DNA of 43,817 nt, taken from the NCBI GenBank assembly GCA_040004775.1, contig JBDUAD010000006.1, positions 1 to 43,817 of the forward strand, written 5' to 3'. A program made the translations under genes and the position numbers. The notes beneath the pieces are model-generated. The model had not been told where the DNA came from, made no database searches, and saw only the letters and a program-made list of their open reading frames with translations. The DNA is from JALZBL01 sp040004775 (GTDB lineage Bacteria; Actinomycetota; Actinomycetes; Mycobacteriales; Jatrophihabitantaceae). Shown here one piece after another: positions 7,554 to 17,774 of this stretch (its first letter is position 1; every line of letters begins with the position of its first letter).

Positions 7554-8831
7554 TCAGTCCCAGCGGGTGAGGTGCCGGTGCCGGGCCACCGCGCCGGAGT
7601 CGGTCAGCTGCGCCACCTGGTCGACCACCGCGCGTAGGCGTCCGGCCTCATCGTCGGCATCGACGAAGGCCCCGCGCAGAGCCGGGTCGAGCGCGGTCGG
7701 CCCGGCGGCGAGCAGGGCCTCGACCAGCTCGGCCAACAGGCGGCGTTGGGCGGCCTGGCGCTGGGCCACCCCCTCGCGTTGCATGACGTAGCGGGCCGCG
7801 ATGGCCTTGAGCAGAGCACATTCGGCCGCCGCCTCCTCCGGCACCACGAGGTCGGCGGCGTAGCGGGCCAGCGGGGCGGAACCGAAGCGCTCCCGGGTGG
7901 CCAGCACGGCGGCGCCGGCCAGCCGCCCGGTGAGTTCGCTGGTCGCGCGCTTGGCCGCGACGAGGTCGGCCCGCGTGCCGGCGAAGGAGCGCAGGTCGGC
8001 CAGCGCCCCGAGGCCGAGCAGCCGGTCGAGGACTGGCTCGAGCACCGCCGCCGGCCGATCGCAGTACAGCTCGGCCGCGGTGTCGCACAGAGCGACCCGT
8101 TCGGCGTCGGCGTCCAGGTGCTCGAGCACGATGGAGCCGGCCTGCACGCCGTCCTCCACGTCGTGCACCGAGTAGGCGATGTCGTCGGCCCAGTCCATGA
8201 CCTGGGCCTCGAGGCAGCATCGCCCGTCCGAAAGATCGCCGCGGTACCAGCGGAACGCCGGTAGGTCGTCGGCGTAGACGTTGAACTTCGCCCGCCCGGG
8301 CCCGCGCGGCCACGGGTACTTGGTGGTGGCGTCGAGGACGGCGCGCGTGAGATTCAGTCCCGCCGCCGAGCCGTCGGCGTCGTCCACCTTGGGTTCGAGC
8401 CGGGTGAGTATCCGCACGGTCTGAGCGTTGCCTTCGAAGCCGCCGGCCGGCCCGCTGAGGGCGTTGAGTGCGGCCTCACCGTTGTGCCCGAACGGAGGGT
8501 GGCCGAGGTCGTGGGCCAGCCCCGCGGTGTCTACGACATCGGCGTCGCAGCCGAGGGCCGCGCCCATCTCGCGGGCCACCTGGGCCACCTCGAGGGAGTG
8601 GGTGAGGCGGGTGCGGGGGAAGTCGCCCTCCCCCGGCGTCACCACCTGGGTCTTGTCGGCCAGCCGTCGGAAGGCCGAGGAGTGCAGCACGCGGGCCCGG
8701 TCGCGGGCGAACGGGCTGCGCTTGGTGCCGGCAACGTCGGCACCGCCGCGACCGGCCTGGGACCGCTTGGCCGGCTCTACCACGCGCCGCTGCTCGTCCG
8801 ACGGGCCGTACGGGCCGCGGGCACCGTCCAC
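7554..8831 (-). CDS. dgt: Deoxyguanosinetriphosphate triphosphohydrolase (dGTPase, HD domain)
   Basis: Hydrolyses dGTP (or dNTPs) to nucleoside and triphosphate. The HD-domain residues are clear with a GTG start at 8831: RTRLTHSLEV gives His-78, LAHDLGHPPFGHNG gives the His-Asp pair at 107-108, and VMDWADDIAYSVHD supplies the later Asp. Also typical are PFARDRARVLHSSAFRRLADKTQV at the N-terminus and the long helical tail. Length is 425 aa. The start was chosen 5 nt after the upstream YbjN gene's stop; the frame extends further upstream but without homologous sequence. Confidence 0.95.
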   Translation of the reverse strand: MDGARGPYGPSDEQRRVVEPAKRSQAGRGGADVAGTKRSPFARDRARVLHSSAFRRLADKTQVVTPGEGDFPRTRLTHSLEVAQVAREMGAALGCDADVVDTAGLAHDLGHPPFGHNGEAALNALSGPAGGFEGNAQTVRILTRLEPKVDDADGSAAGLNLTRAVLDATTKYPWPRGPGRAKFNVYADDLPAFRWYRGDLSDGRCCLEAQVMDWADDIAYSVHDVEDGVQAGSIVLEHLDADAERVALCDTAAELYCDRPAAVLEPVLDRLLGLGALADLRSFAGTRADLVAAKRATSELTGRLAGAAVLATRERFGSAPLARYAADLVVPEEAAAECALLKAIAARYVMQREGVAQRQAAQRRLLAELVEALLAAGPTALDPALRGAFVDADDEAGRLRAVVDQVAQLTDSGAVARHRHLTRWD

Positions 8832-8836
8832 GGCGG

Positions 8837-9361
8837 CTAGACCTGCTCGTCGATCCAGTCGGCGAAGCGCAGCAGGGTGTTGATCCACGAACCGACCGTG
8901 AACGACAGCTGCTCGCGGGTGCCGCCCGACTCGAAGTCGAACGCGTGCTCGGCGCACACGCCGACCATCCCGTCGTCGGGCAGGATCGTGTAGGCCTTGG
9001 GAAACAGCTTGGTCCGGTTCCAGTCGTCGAGCAGCACGGTCAGCGCGGGCCGGTTGTCCACGTCGAAGCGCGCATTGAGGTACAGCCGGGCTTGCAGCAC
9101 CTCGTCGTGGTCGCCGTAGTGGAAGAAGTAGACGCTGCAGCGTTCCCAGCGCACCACCAGGTCGCCGTCCTCGTCGATCAAGTGCACCAGGCCGAAGCCG
9201 TCCAGTATCTGCTGCAGCACCGCGGTGGTCGGGACGACGACCGGGACCGCGCTCGGGCGGCTCCCGCCGACGCGGGCGACGGGCTCACGGGGCGACTCGC
9301 CGGGTGTCTGCGCCGGGGTGCCCGACCGGGGCGGCTTCGTGCGGGAGCGCCGGGCGAACAC
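8837..9361 (-). CDS. YbjN domain-containing protein
   Basis: 174 aa. A basic, Pro-rich N-terminus is followed by a YbjN fold (residues about 45-174): VLQQILDGFGLVHLIDEDGD, VYFFHYGDHDEVLQARLYLN, ALTVLLDDWNR, FPKAYTILPDDG and LSFTVGSWINTLLRFADWID. YbjN proteins resemble type III secretion chaperones and are linked to stress tolerance and sensory regulation in enterobacteria; the actinobacterial role is unknown. The GTG at 9361 is tentative because the N-terminus is poorly conserved. It shares a short 72-bp divergent region with the MFS gene and precedes dgt by 5 nt. Confidence 0.8.
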   Translation of the reverse strand: MFARRSRTKPPRSGTPAQTPGESPREPVARVGGSRPSAVPVVVPTTAVLQQILDGFGLVHLIDEDGDLVVRWERCSVYFFHYGDHDEVLQARLYLNARFDVDNRPALTVLLDDWNRTKLFPKAYTILPDDGMVGVCAEHAFDFESGGTREQLSFTVGSWINTLLRFADWIDEQV

Positions 9362-9433
9362 GCCAGCCAACCTACTCGTTGGGCAACCGACGCCCGGGCT
9401 AAACCCGTCGCCGCCACCTGGGACGATGTAGGG

Positions 9434-10726
9434 GTGAATCTGGCGCCCTACCGCACCGTGCTCGCCCGTCCGGGCGTGCGCTCGCTGCTGGTCGTCAGCA
9501 TCCTCTCCCGCATCCCGGTCACCGCCGCGCCGATCGCGTTGACGCTGCACGTGGTGCTCGAGATGCACCTCGGTTTCGCCCGGTCGGGGCTGGTCCTGGC
9601 TGCTGCGGCAGTGGGTGGGGCGCTCGGCGCGCCAGCCCTGGGCGCCGTGATCGACCGGGCCGGGCTGAGGCCGGTGCTCCTGGCCACGACGGGGGCGGAG
9701 GTGATCTTCTGGGCGGCGGCCGCGCACACTTCCTATGTCGTGCTCGTGCCCGCCGCCTTTGCCATCGGTGCGCTGTCGCTGCCGGTGTTCACGATCTCCC
9801 GGCAGTCGCTGGCCGCTCTCGTTCCGCCGGGTGAGCGCCAAGCCGCGTTCTCCCTCGACTCGATGTCGGTGGAGGTGTCGTTCGCCATCGGGCCGGCGCT
9901 CGGTGTGGTCGCGGTGACCCAGTTGGGCTCGCCGACGACGTTCGCCCTGATTGCCGTCACCATGTTCCTGGCCGGCGCGGGCTTGTACCGGCTGGACCCG
10001 CCGGTGCGTGGGGAAGAGGGCGTCGACCCGATCGCGGCCGCATCAGCGTCCGGGAAGGCGGCGGGACCGGCAGCCGGTGGCTCGCCGGTGGGGGCTCCGG
10101 ATCGCACACCGAATCCCGGGGTGCGGGACTGGCTCAGTCCCGAGGTGGTGGCCGTTCTGCTGGCGACCTTCGGGGCTACGTTCACGCTGGTCGGCACCGA
10201 CGCCGCCTTCACCGCGGCCATGCGCGAGTTCGACGAGGTTCGGCTCCTTGGTGTGATCATCGCGGTGTGGTGTCTGGCCTCCCTGGTCGGCGGCTTCGCC
10301 TACGGCCTGGCTCACCGCCGCGTCGACCCGCTGGTGCTCCTGGCCCTCCTGGCCGGTCTGACCGTGCCGGTGGCCCTGGCCACCAACGGCTGGACGCTCG
10401 GGCTGCTGGCCGTGCCGACCGGGCTGTTCTGCGCGCCGTTGCTGGCCTCGACCGCCGAGCGATTGACCGCGATCACGCCGGCCACGGTGCGCGGCCGGGT
10501 GATGGGCACGCACGCCTCGGCGCTCACCGTGGGCAACGCCGTGGGCGCGCCGGTCACCGGACTGGTCATCGACCATCGCTCGGCCGACGCCGGCTTCGTC
10601 GCCATCGGCGCGCTCGGACTAGCCCTGGCGCTGCTCGGCCTGCTGGCCCAGGGTCAACGTCGGCGCCGGACCGCCACGGCAACCGCGGCGCCGGAACCGG
10701 TCGGCGTCGGCGTCATCTCCGGCTGA
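9434..10726 (+). CDS. MFS transporter
   Basis: 430-aa integral membrane protein with about twelve hydrophobic segments in two halves separated by a hydrophilic linker near residues 190-235. The N-half has ALGAVIDRAGLRPVLLATTG (motif-A-like loop), and the second half has EVVAVLLATFGATFTLVG and LLAVPTGLFCAPLLASTAER. It resembles MFS efflux proteins of the MDR/EntS-like group; the substrate is unknown. The GTG at 9434 starts the first basic/hydrophobic stretch (NLAPYRTVLARPGVRSLL). It is divergent from the YbjN gene. Confidence 0.85.
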   Translation: MNLAPYRTVLARPGVRSLLVVSILSRIPVTAAPIALTLHVVLEMHLGFARSGLVLAAAAVGGALGAPALGAVIDRAGLRPVLLATTGAEVIFWAAAAHTSYVVLVPAAFAIGALSLPVFTISRQSLAALVPPGERQAAFSLDSMSVEVSFAIGPALGVVAVTQLGSPTTFALIAVTMFLAGAGLYRLDPPVRGEEGVDPIAAASASGKAAGPAAGGSPVGAPDRTPNPGVRDWLSPEVVAVLLATFGATFTLVGTDAAFTAAMREFDEVRLLGVIIAVWCLASLVGGFAYGLAHRRVDPLVLLALLAGLTVPVALATNGWTLGLLAVPTGLFCAPLLASTAERLTAITPATVRGRVMGTHASALTVGNAVGAPVTGLVIDHRSADAGFVAIGALGLALALLGLLAQGQRRRRTATATAAPEPVGVGVISG

Positions 10727-10736
10727 AGTTGCGGCT

Positions 10737-10751
10737 CAGCTCAGTGAGCTG
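10737..10751. repeat. 15-bp near-perfect palindrome after the MFS stop
   Basis: CAGCTCA and TGAGCTG flank a single G, 10 nt after the MFS stop codon. It could be an operator-type site or part of a 3'-end structure. No T-run follows. Confidence 0.3.
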
Positions 10752-10900
10752 CTCGTCGGCGGCCTTCGTCGCGGTGTACATCGCCGCAAACGGCGAGCCG
10801 ACCGAGGCCATCGAGGAGCCGATGGACGATCGCCCATGTCCGCACTCGACCATTCGCGGCGCCAGCGCGGCGACCAGCACATGGGGCGCCCGGATGTTGA

Positions 10901-11074
10901 TTGCGAGCTTCGGAGCCGGACCAGCGGCTATTCGTCTACACCGCCGAACCCGACTCGCCCACCGCTCGGCTGCTACCCATTCTGGCCAGCTGGGCGGCCG
11001 AGGCCGCCGACGCGGTTCCCCATAGCGCGGCGCCTAGCTCGAAAGGGCCGCAGCGTCCTACGGTGACGCGGTGA
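10901..11074 (+). pseudogene. Remnant of an XRE/MmyB-like transcription regulator (C-terminal end only)
   Basis: The frame gives SEPDQRLFVYTAEPDSPTAR followed by LLPILASWAAEAADA. This matches the characteristic C-terminus of MmyB-like ligand-binding domains in actinobacterial helix-turn-helix regulators (consensus Q-x-L-V-V-Y-T-A-E-P-G-S-P-S...L-L-A-S-W, recalled). A stop lies in frame immediately upstream (10898-10900), and no HTH or start codon is present, so only about the last 50 residues survive. The fragment's stop overlaps the GTG of the next gene. The rest of 10727-11070 contains no recognisable gene. Confidence 0.5.
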
Positions 11075-11457
11075 TCACCGTCGAGGACGTAGCCGCCATC
11101 GTCGCCGACCTGCCGGAGGTCACCGAGGGGCAGCGTCACGGCAACCAGACCTGGTCGGTGCGCGGCAAGGCGTTCGCTTGGGTGCGCCCGTTCTCCAAGG
11201 CCGACATCAAGCGCTTCGGCAGCACTGCGCCGCCGGACGGCCCGATCGTGGCGATCCGGGTGGCCGACCTGGGCGAGAAGGAGGCGGTGCTCTCAGCCGC
11301 CTCGAGCGCGTTCTTCACCATTGCCCACTTCGACGGCTTCGCGGCCGTGCTGATACAGCTCGACGAAGCCACCTCGGCCGAGGTGCGGGAGGCGCTGGTC
11401 GACGGTTGGCTGGCGTGCGCGCCGCCCACGCTTGCGGCCGATTACCTGAAGCCGTAG
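11071..11457 (+). CDS. MmcQ/YjbR family DNA-binding-like protein
   Basis: 128-aa single-domain CyaY-like-fold protein: VEDVAAIVADLPEVTEGQRH, TWSVRGKAFAWVRPF, IVAIRVADLGEKEAVL, FFTIAHFDGFAAVLIQLD, and a C-terminal AWLACAPPTLAADYL-type end (here GWLACAPP). These match the YjbR/MmcQ family, whose role is not established despite the DNA-binding label. GTG start at 11071. It converges on ppdK with a 19-bp gap. Confidence 0.85.
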   Translation: MITVEDVAAIVADLPEVTEGQRHGNQTWSVRGKAFAWVRPFSKADIKRFGSTAPPDGPIVAIRVADLGEKEAVLSAASSAFFTIAHFDGFAAVLIQLDEATSAEVREALVDGWLACAPPTLAADYLKP

Positions 11458-11476
11458 CCCAGCCCTAGCCCAGCAG

Positions 11477-14140
<2,664 letters not shown>

Positions 14141-14480
14141 GGCGATCGTCTCCTGTGGGTCGGCGTCGCGGAGCACCGTCGCGGGTCGCGCGCACAGCGG
14201 AGCCTGACCGTAAGGCCTGCAAGCGATTGCGGGCGCCGGATGCCGTCCGACGTCACATCGGGTGGGGTCCTTTGGTCAGCCGCAGCCTTCGGTCAGGACC
14301 CGGGGGCGGCGCTATCCGAGCATCCGGGAGGCTTGACCGAGACGCGCCGTGCTGGGTGCCCGTAGTTCGACGATCCGGATCTGGCGATGAGCGGACGTCG
14401 GGACCACGTAGAGGCCGGGGTTGGGACGTTGCAGACGCACAGTCCTTGATCCCCACTTGGGGCTGGTCGGCCTCGGTGTG
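14141..14480. other. Intergenic stretch without recognisable gene
   Basis: About 340 bp upstream of ppdK. It presumably includes the ppdK promoter and leader; no conserved open frame was recognised on either strand, and the short open frames present look like chance GC-rich reading. It continues into the toxin remnant. Confidence 0.4.
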
Positions 14481-14594
14481 TCAGTCGCGGGCGGTCGCCA
14501 GCCGGCTGGTGTTGTAGGAATCAGCCTGGATCACCACCACCGGGCGCCGCTTGGCTGGGCCCGCTCCGGACGGCAGGACCGAGGTCGGCTCGGA
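14481..14594 (-). pseudogene. Remnant of a MazF/PemK-family toxin gene
   Basis: In one frame the minus strand reads SGAGPAKRRPVVVIQ followed by ADSYNTSRLATARD and a stop. G-x-x-P-A-K-x-R-P-V-x-V-I/V-Q-x-D-x-x-N-x-S-R is the N-terminal signature of MazF/PemK endoribonucleases. No start codon is present (an in-frame TGA lies at 14595-14597), and the chain stops before the conserved T-S-N strand and the C-terminal half. This is a dead fragment, not a working toxin. Confidence 0.5.
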
Positions 14595-14762
14595 TCAGAA
14601 TTTATCTGACACCGACAGCCGGCGTCGATCACGCCGAAGGTCGGCTGCTGCGACGTTCGGCCCAAGCTCACGATACGAGCGGATCTGCCGCTCGAGCGCG
14701 CTCGACGACGCCCGCTCACGCCGCTCTTGGCATCGGCGGGGTGGTGTCTTCTCCGCACTCAC
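14595..14762 (-). CDS. Small basic ORF overlapping the GNAT stop (doubtful)
   Basis: 55 codons from a GTG that overlaps the acetyltransferase stop as GTGA. The product is Arg/Ser-rich (QERRERASSSALERQIRSY in the middle, a predicted helix) and lies in the same frame as the downstream toxin remnant, separated only by its own TGA. It could be a degraded antitoxin/toxin lead-in or chance coding. No family recognised. Confidence 0.25.
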   Translation of the reverse strand: MSAEKTPPRRCQERRERASSSALERQIRSYRELGPNVAAADLRRDRRRLSVSDKF

Positions 14763-15247
14763 GCGCGCCGAATGGCGCCGACCCACCACTCGGATGCGAT
14801 CGAGAGGCCGGCCGACGTCAGTGTCTCGCGTTTCGGCGCATCGAGGTGGGCGGTAACGACAACGAGTTGGACTGCGCCTCGTTCGGCACCCCAGCTTCGA
14901 ACGGCCTCCAGAAGCTGCAGTCCCCGCTCCGGCCACTCGGCGTTGGAGGAGACGGTGAAGTCGTCGACCAGACAGGTGAGCCCGCCTGGGTCATAAACGG
15001 GAGGTGATGACACCAGGCGGGCGATCGCGAATCCGTGGATGGTGGCGGCATCGCCGACGACGACAACGAGGACATCGAGGTCAGTGAGCAGCGAGGAGAA
15101 GAACTGTCGCTGTCGGATACGGGCGTCCTTTGCCCGCCGCCAGAAGCGGGGCTGGAATCGTTCACAGTCGACGCGCCGTTGCTCAGCCAGCTCGACCAGC
15201 CCATCAAGGTCGCCAGCGGAAGCAGTCCGCAGCTCGACCTGGGGCAT
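14759..15247 (-). CDS. GNAT family N-acetyltransferase
   Basis: About 162 aa. It follows the GNAT layout: N-terminal ELRTASAGDLDGLVELAEQR, a central beta pair (DVLVVVVGDAATIHGFAIAR), LTCLVDDFTVSSNAEWPERG in place of the usual V-x-P-x-x-R-x-x-G-x-G acetyl-CoA loop, GLQLLEAVRSWGAERGAVQL (helix/strand), and a final VVVTAHLDAPKRETLTSAGL. The CoA loop is looser than consensus (W-P-E-R-G-L), so activity is not certain. Start is ATG 15247, or the GTG immediately before it. The substrate is unknown. Confidence 0.7.
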   Translation of the reverse strand: MPQVELRTASAGDLDGLVELAEQRRVDCERFQPRFWRRAKDARIRQRQFFSSLLTDLDVLVVVVGDAATIHGFAIARLVSSPPVYDPGGLTCLVDDFTVSSNAEWPERGLQLLEAVRSWGAERGAVQLVVVTAHLDAPKRETLTSAGLSIASEWWVGAIRRA

Positions 15248-15346
15248 CACCGAGCAACTATTTCAGGACGAGCGCCGTAGCGCTCAGGAACGCAGCCACC
15301 GACCCCGCCAACTCTGGTCTGGGTACTCCAGCATCGAGCTGCTGTC

Positions 15347-16310
15347 CTACACCGCTCCGCGTGGTATGTCGGTGAGATCGGCGGACAGTGACCACAGTTG
15401 GGCGGCCTGTTCGGGGTCGGCTGCCCATTCTGCGACACCCACGCGGAAGCGGCCGGCGGAGTCCTCGGCGATGTCGCAGTCCTCGCAGTAAACGCCTCCG
15501 AGACCGTCGAGCTGGGGCGACGTCGCGGCCCAGACGGTGGTCGCTGCCCCCTGCTCAACGGTCTCGAATCCGCCGTTGACCGGTGTTGCCCGCCTCGTCC
15601 ACCCATCCCACGTCCACCATCTCCGCGCGGGTCAGGTGCCGCTGCAGCGGAGTGAGAATGCCGCCCGGATTGACGGAGAAGGCCCGCACACCCTGATCGG
15701 CTCCCACGGCGTCCAGGTGTCGGGCGAAGAGCGCGTTGGCCGTCTTCGCCTGGCCGTACGCGCCCCACTTGTCGTACTCGCGCATCCACATGACGTCGTG
15801 CCAACGGATGCCGCCACGGTGATGCCCCGCGGAGGAGAGGGAAACGACTCGTGCGCTCCCTGAGCGGATCAAGGCTGGCCACAGGCGAGTCACCAAGGCG
15901 AAATGGCCGAGATGATTCGTCGCGAACTGGGCCTCCCAGCCCGGCCCCACCCGGGTCTCGGGACAAGCCATGACTCCCGCATTCGCGACGAGCAGATGCA
16001 GCGCCCGGCCACTGTGCAGAAACTGCTCGGCGAAGGCCGCGACGCTGCTCTGGCGAGCGAGGTCCAATTCCGCCACCTCGACCGCGTCGCCCAAGTCCAC
16101 CAAGGCCCACTCGCAACCGCCGGCCGGCGCGCCGGGACGATCACGCGCGAACCGGCCTGCACCAGCGCACGCACAGTCTCCAGTCCGATGCCCGAATAGC
16201 CACCGGTCACAAGAGCGAGCTTCCCGCCCAGGTCGGTCCCGGCCAGAACCTCCTGCGCGGTGCTCGACGCACCGAACCCGGACCCGATCGGCTGCTGCCT
16301 GTGACAACCA
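15347..16310 (-). pseudogene. Short-chain dehydrogenase/oxidoreductase, frameshifted
   Basis: All parts of one SDR of about 310 aa can be read on the minus strand, but in three frames. Part 1, ending near 16120, has GGKLALVTGGYSGIGLETVR (NAD-binding T-G-G-x-x-G-I-G) and SRVIVPARRPA. Part 2, about 16115-15585, has LHLLVANAGVMACPE, QFATNHLGHFALVTRL, VVSLSSAGH, the catalytic YGQAKTANALFA and FSVNPGGILTPLQRHL. Part 3, about 15580-15347, has ETVEQGAATTVWAATSPQLD, GLGGVYCEDCDIAED and a long tail to TAG at 15347-15349. Frameshifts lie near 16115 and near 15577, the second explainable by a single extra G. No start codon precedes part 1. Similar SDRs with the GLGGVYCEDCDIA ending are common in actinobacteria. 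Confidence 0.85.
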
Positions 16311-16362
16311 TGACCAGACCATAGGGCGACGACTGAACGCGCGGACTGTTCGACCCTCAGTC

Positions 16363-16574
16363 ATGGAAGTTGGAGCGGAGCCGGGCTCGATCAAGGGCCT
16401 CCAACTGGTGGTCTCCGACATTGAGGCGGCCCGCTCCAAAATCGTGGGTCGAGGGGTCGACGTCACCGAAGTGCAGCGCATCGACCGGCGCGACGGGGGC
16501 GCCTTCCTGCATGTCCGTGACCTCGACGACATGGCTGGACCATCCAGGAGATTCGCGCCCGCGCTACTGCCTAG
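16363..16574 (+). pseudogene. VOC/glyoxalase-type gene fragment
   Basis: Reads PGSIKGLQLVVSDIEAAR, then IVGRGVDVTEVQRIDRRDGG, then AFLHVRDLDD. It resumes in another frame as GWTIQEIRARATA with stop TAG at 16572-16574. This is the C-terminal half of a vicinal-oxygen-chelate protein (family reading: ...G-G-T-F-x-x-F-x-D-P-D-G-N-x-W-x-x-Q-E-I-R-A-R). The N-terminal half is absent. It decays beside the broken SDR gene, with which such VOC genes often co-occur. Confidence 0.7.
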
Positions 16575-16677
16575 GGCCAACGGCTCGCCACGGGCGGTCA
16601 CGGACCGTCTCGCTGGACGTTCCCTGTCCGGGCTGCCGGCGGCGTCGGCAGCCGACACCGCGTGAAAAGATCGCCCC

Positions 16678-17148
16678 GTGTCCTCGAAAGCGACGCTGCG
16701 CCTGTACGGCCAGTTGAGCAGCCATCCGGCGCTCGAGTGGGCGTGGGTCAACGCCCAGCTCAAGGCGGCAGGAACGTATTGGGTCGTTGCCCGTACCGCG
16801 GCGGGACATCCTCACCCACGGCCGGTCTGGGGCGTTTGGAATCAGCAGCGCCTATTCCTTAGCATCGGGACACCGGCAATCCTGCGAGCTTTGGCCGCCG
16901 ATCCGGTAGTCACCGTGCACCTCGACAGCGGGACCGAGGTCGTCATCGTTGAGGGCCGAGCCAGCGGCTCAGTAGACGCTAGCGAGGTCATTGCCTCCTA
17001 CGACCGCAAGTACGAATGGACGTACGACGTGGCAGCTTATGGACCATTGACCCTTGTGATACCGACCGCAGTCCTGGCCTGGCGCGCCGGAGGGTGGGCA
17101 GGACGCGAGAGCTTCCAACAGACCGGCCGCTGGCAGTTTGATCTCTAA
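16678..17148 (+). CDS. Pyridoxamine 5'-phosphate oxidase-fold (PPOX/FDOR) family protein
   Basis: 156-aa split-barrel flavin/F420-type protein. WVVARTAAGHPHPRPVWGVW is the first strand pair (cofactor loop), then LFLSIGTPAILRALAADPVV, TVHLDSGTEVVIVEGRAS and a C-terminal LAWRAGGWAGRESFQQTGRW. Members bind FMN or F420 and reduce or oxidise varied substrates, and some bind heme or biliverdin. GTG start at 16678; no close partner gene. Function is not predictable beyond the fold. Confidence 0.75.
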   Translation: MSSKATLRLYGQLSSHPALEWAWVNAQLKAAGTYWVVARTAAGHPHPRPVWGVWNQQRLFLSIGTPAILRALAADPVVTVHLDSGTEVVIVEGRASGSVDASEVIASYDRKYEWTYDVAAYGPLTLVIPTAVLAWRAGGWAGRESFQQTGRWQFDL

Positions 17149-17434
17149 GCCCAACTCCGACCCACTGTGCTCCCAGGCCACGGGTGCTCCGGCGACGGTC
17201 ACCACTGCTCGATGCGTTAGCTGGGTCCGCACTAGACCCGTCCGCAGGCGATCGGTGTCCCCACCTGTATCCCGTTCGGCAAGTTCGGACGTCGCCAAAT
17301 CTGGTCACTCGTTTCCGACATCACCTGGTGCGCGCTGAGGATCGAAGTAGCCATTCAACGCCGCTCGCTTGAGGTCGGCCCAATTTTCCGACCCTTCCGT
17401 GTGATCACTAGTCCGTCGGTAATCACCTTCAGGT
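17149..17434. other. Intergenic, no gene recognised
   Basis: Between the PPOX-fold gene and the repeat cluster. Only shadow frames are seen, and no RNA gene was recognised. Confidence 0.4.
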
Positions 17435-17569
17435 GGGGCCAGTTCAAGCCGTCACAACTGGTCCGGCGTGTCGGCGACTAGGTCCAGTTCAGGCCGTCAC
17501 AACGACGAAGACGCGACGGCCAAGGGGGCCAAGTCGGGCCGTCACCCCGGGGCCAACTCAGGCTGTCAC
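17435..17569. repeat. Four degenerate copies of a ~21-bp repeat (possible IS terminal repeats)
   Basis: Copies at about 17435-17458, 17481-17503, 17524-17545 and 17549-17569 share the pattern GG(G/T)CCA(G/A)(G/T/C)TC(A/G)(A/G)GC(C/T)GTCAC in the same orientation, at unequal spacing (about 45, 43 and 25 bp). Arrays of short direct repeats like this are typical of the termini of IS21-type elements, but no istA/istB gene is in the window, so the identity is inferred. Confidence 0.55.
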
Positions 17570-17717
17570 GGCCACCGGCAACATCGCGATCCGTGATCGA
17601 AGCCGCTGCGACCCGGAACATGATGCCGCCATTGGTTCACGCGAGCGCACTGGCTATCGGGCTCTTCGGTTCTAAGCGTGGTGAACGGCTCGGCGTGGCG
17701 TAGCGGGGTGTGAGGGG

Positions 17718-17773
17718 TCGGGGTCTTCACGATCGGTAGCGACCAAGCTGACCGACTGAATCGAAGACCCCGA
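17718..17773 (+). repeat. 11-bp perfect inverted repeat just before the transposase start codon
   Basis: TCGGGGTCTTC (17718-17728) and GAAGACCCCGA (17763-17773) can pair across a 34-nt loop. The second arm ends one base before the transposase ATG. In RNA this would form a strong stem covering the ribosome-binding region, suggesting translational control of transposase. Confidence 0.6.
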
Positions 17774-17774
17774 C

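Noticed and set aside
14595..14762. Intact antitoxin of a MazEF pair
   Set aside because: No antitoxin family motif is recognised and the toxin part is broken, so only a doubtful ORF is recorded.
17435..17569. CRISPR array
   Set aside because: Repeats are degenerate, only four, with unequal and very short spacers and no cas genes; better explained as IS ends or operator sites.
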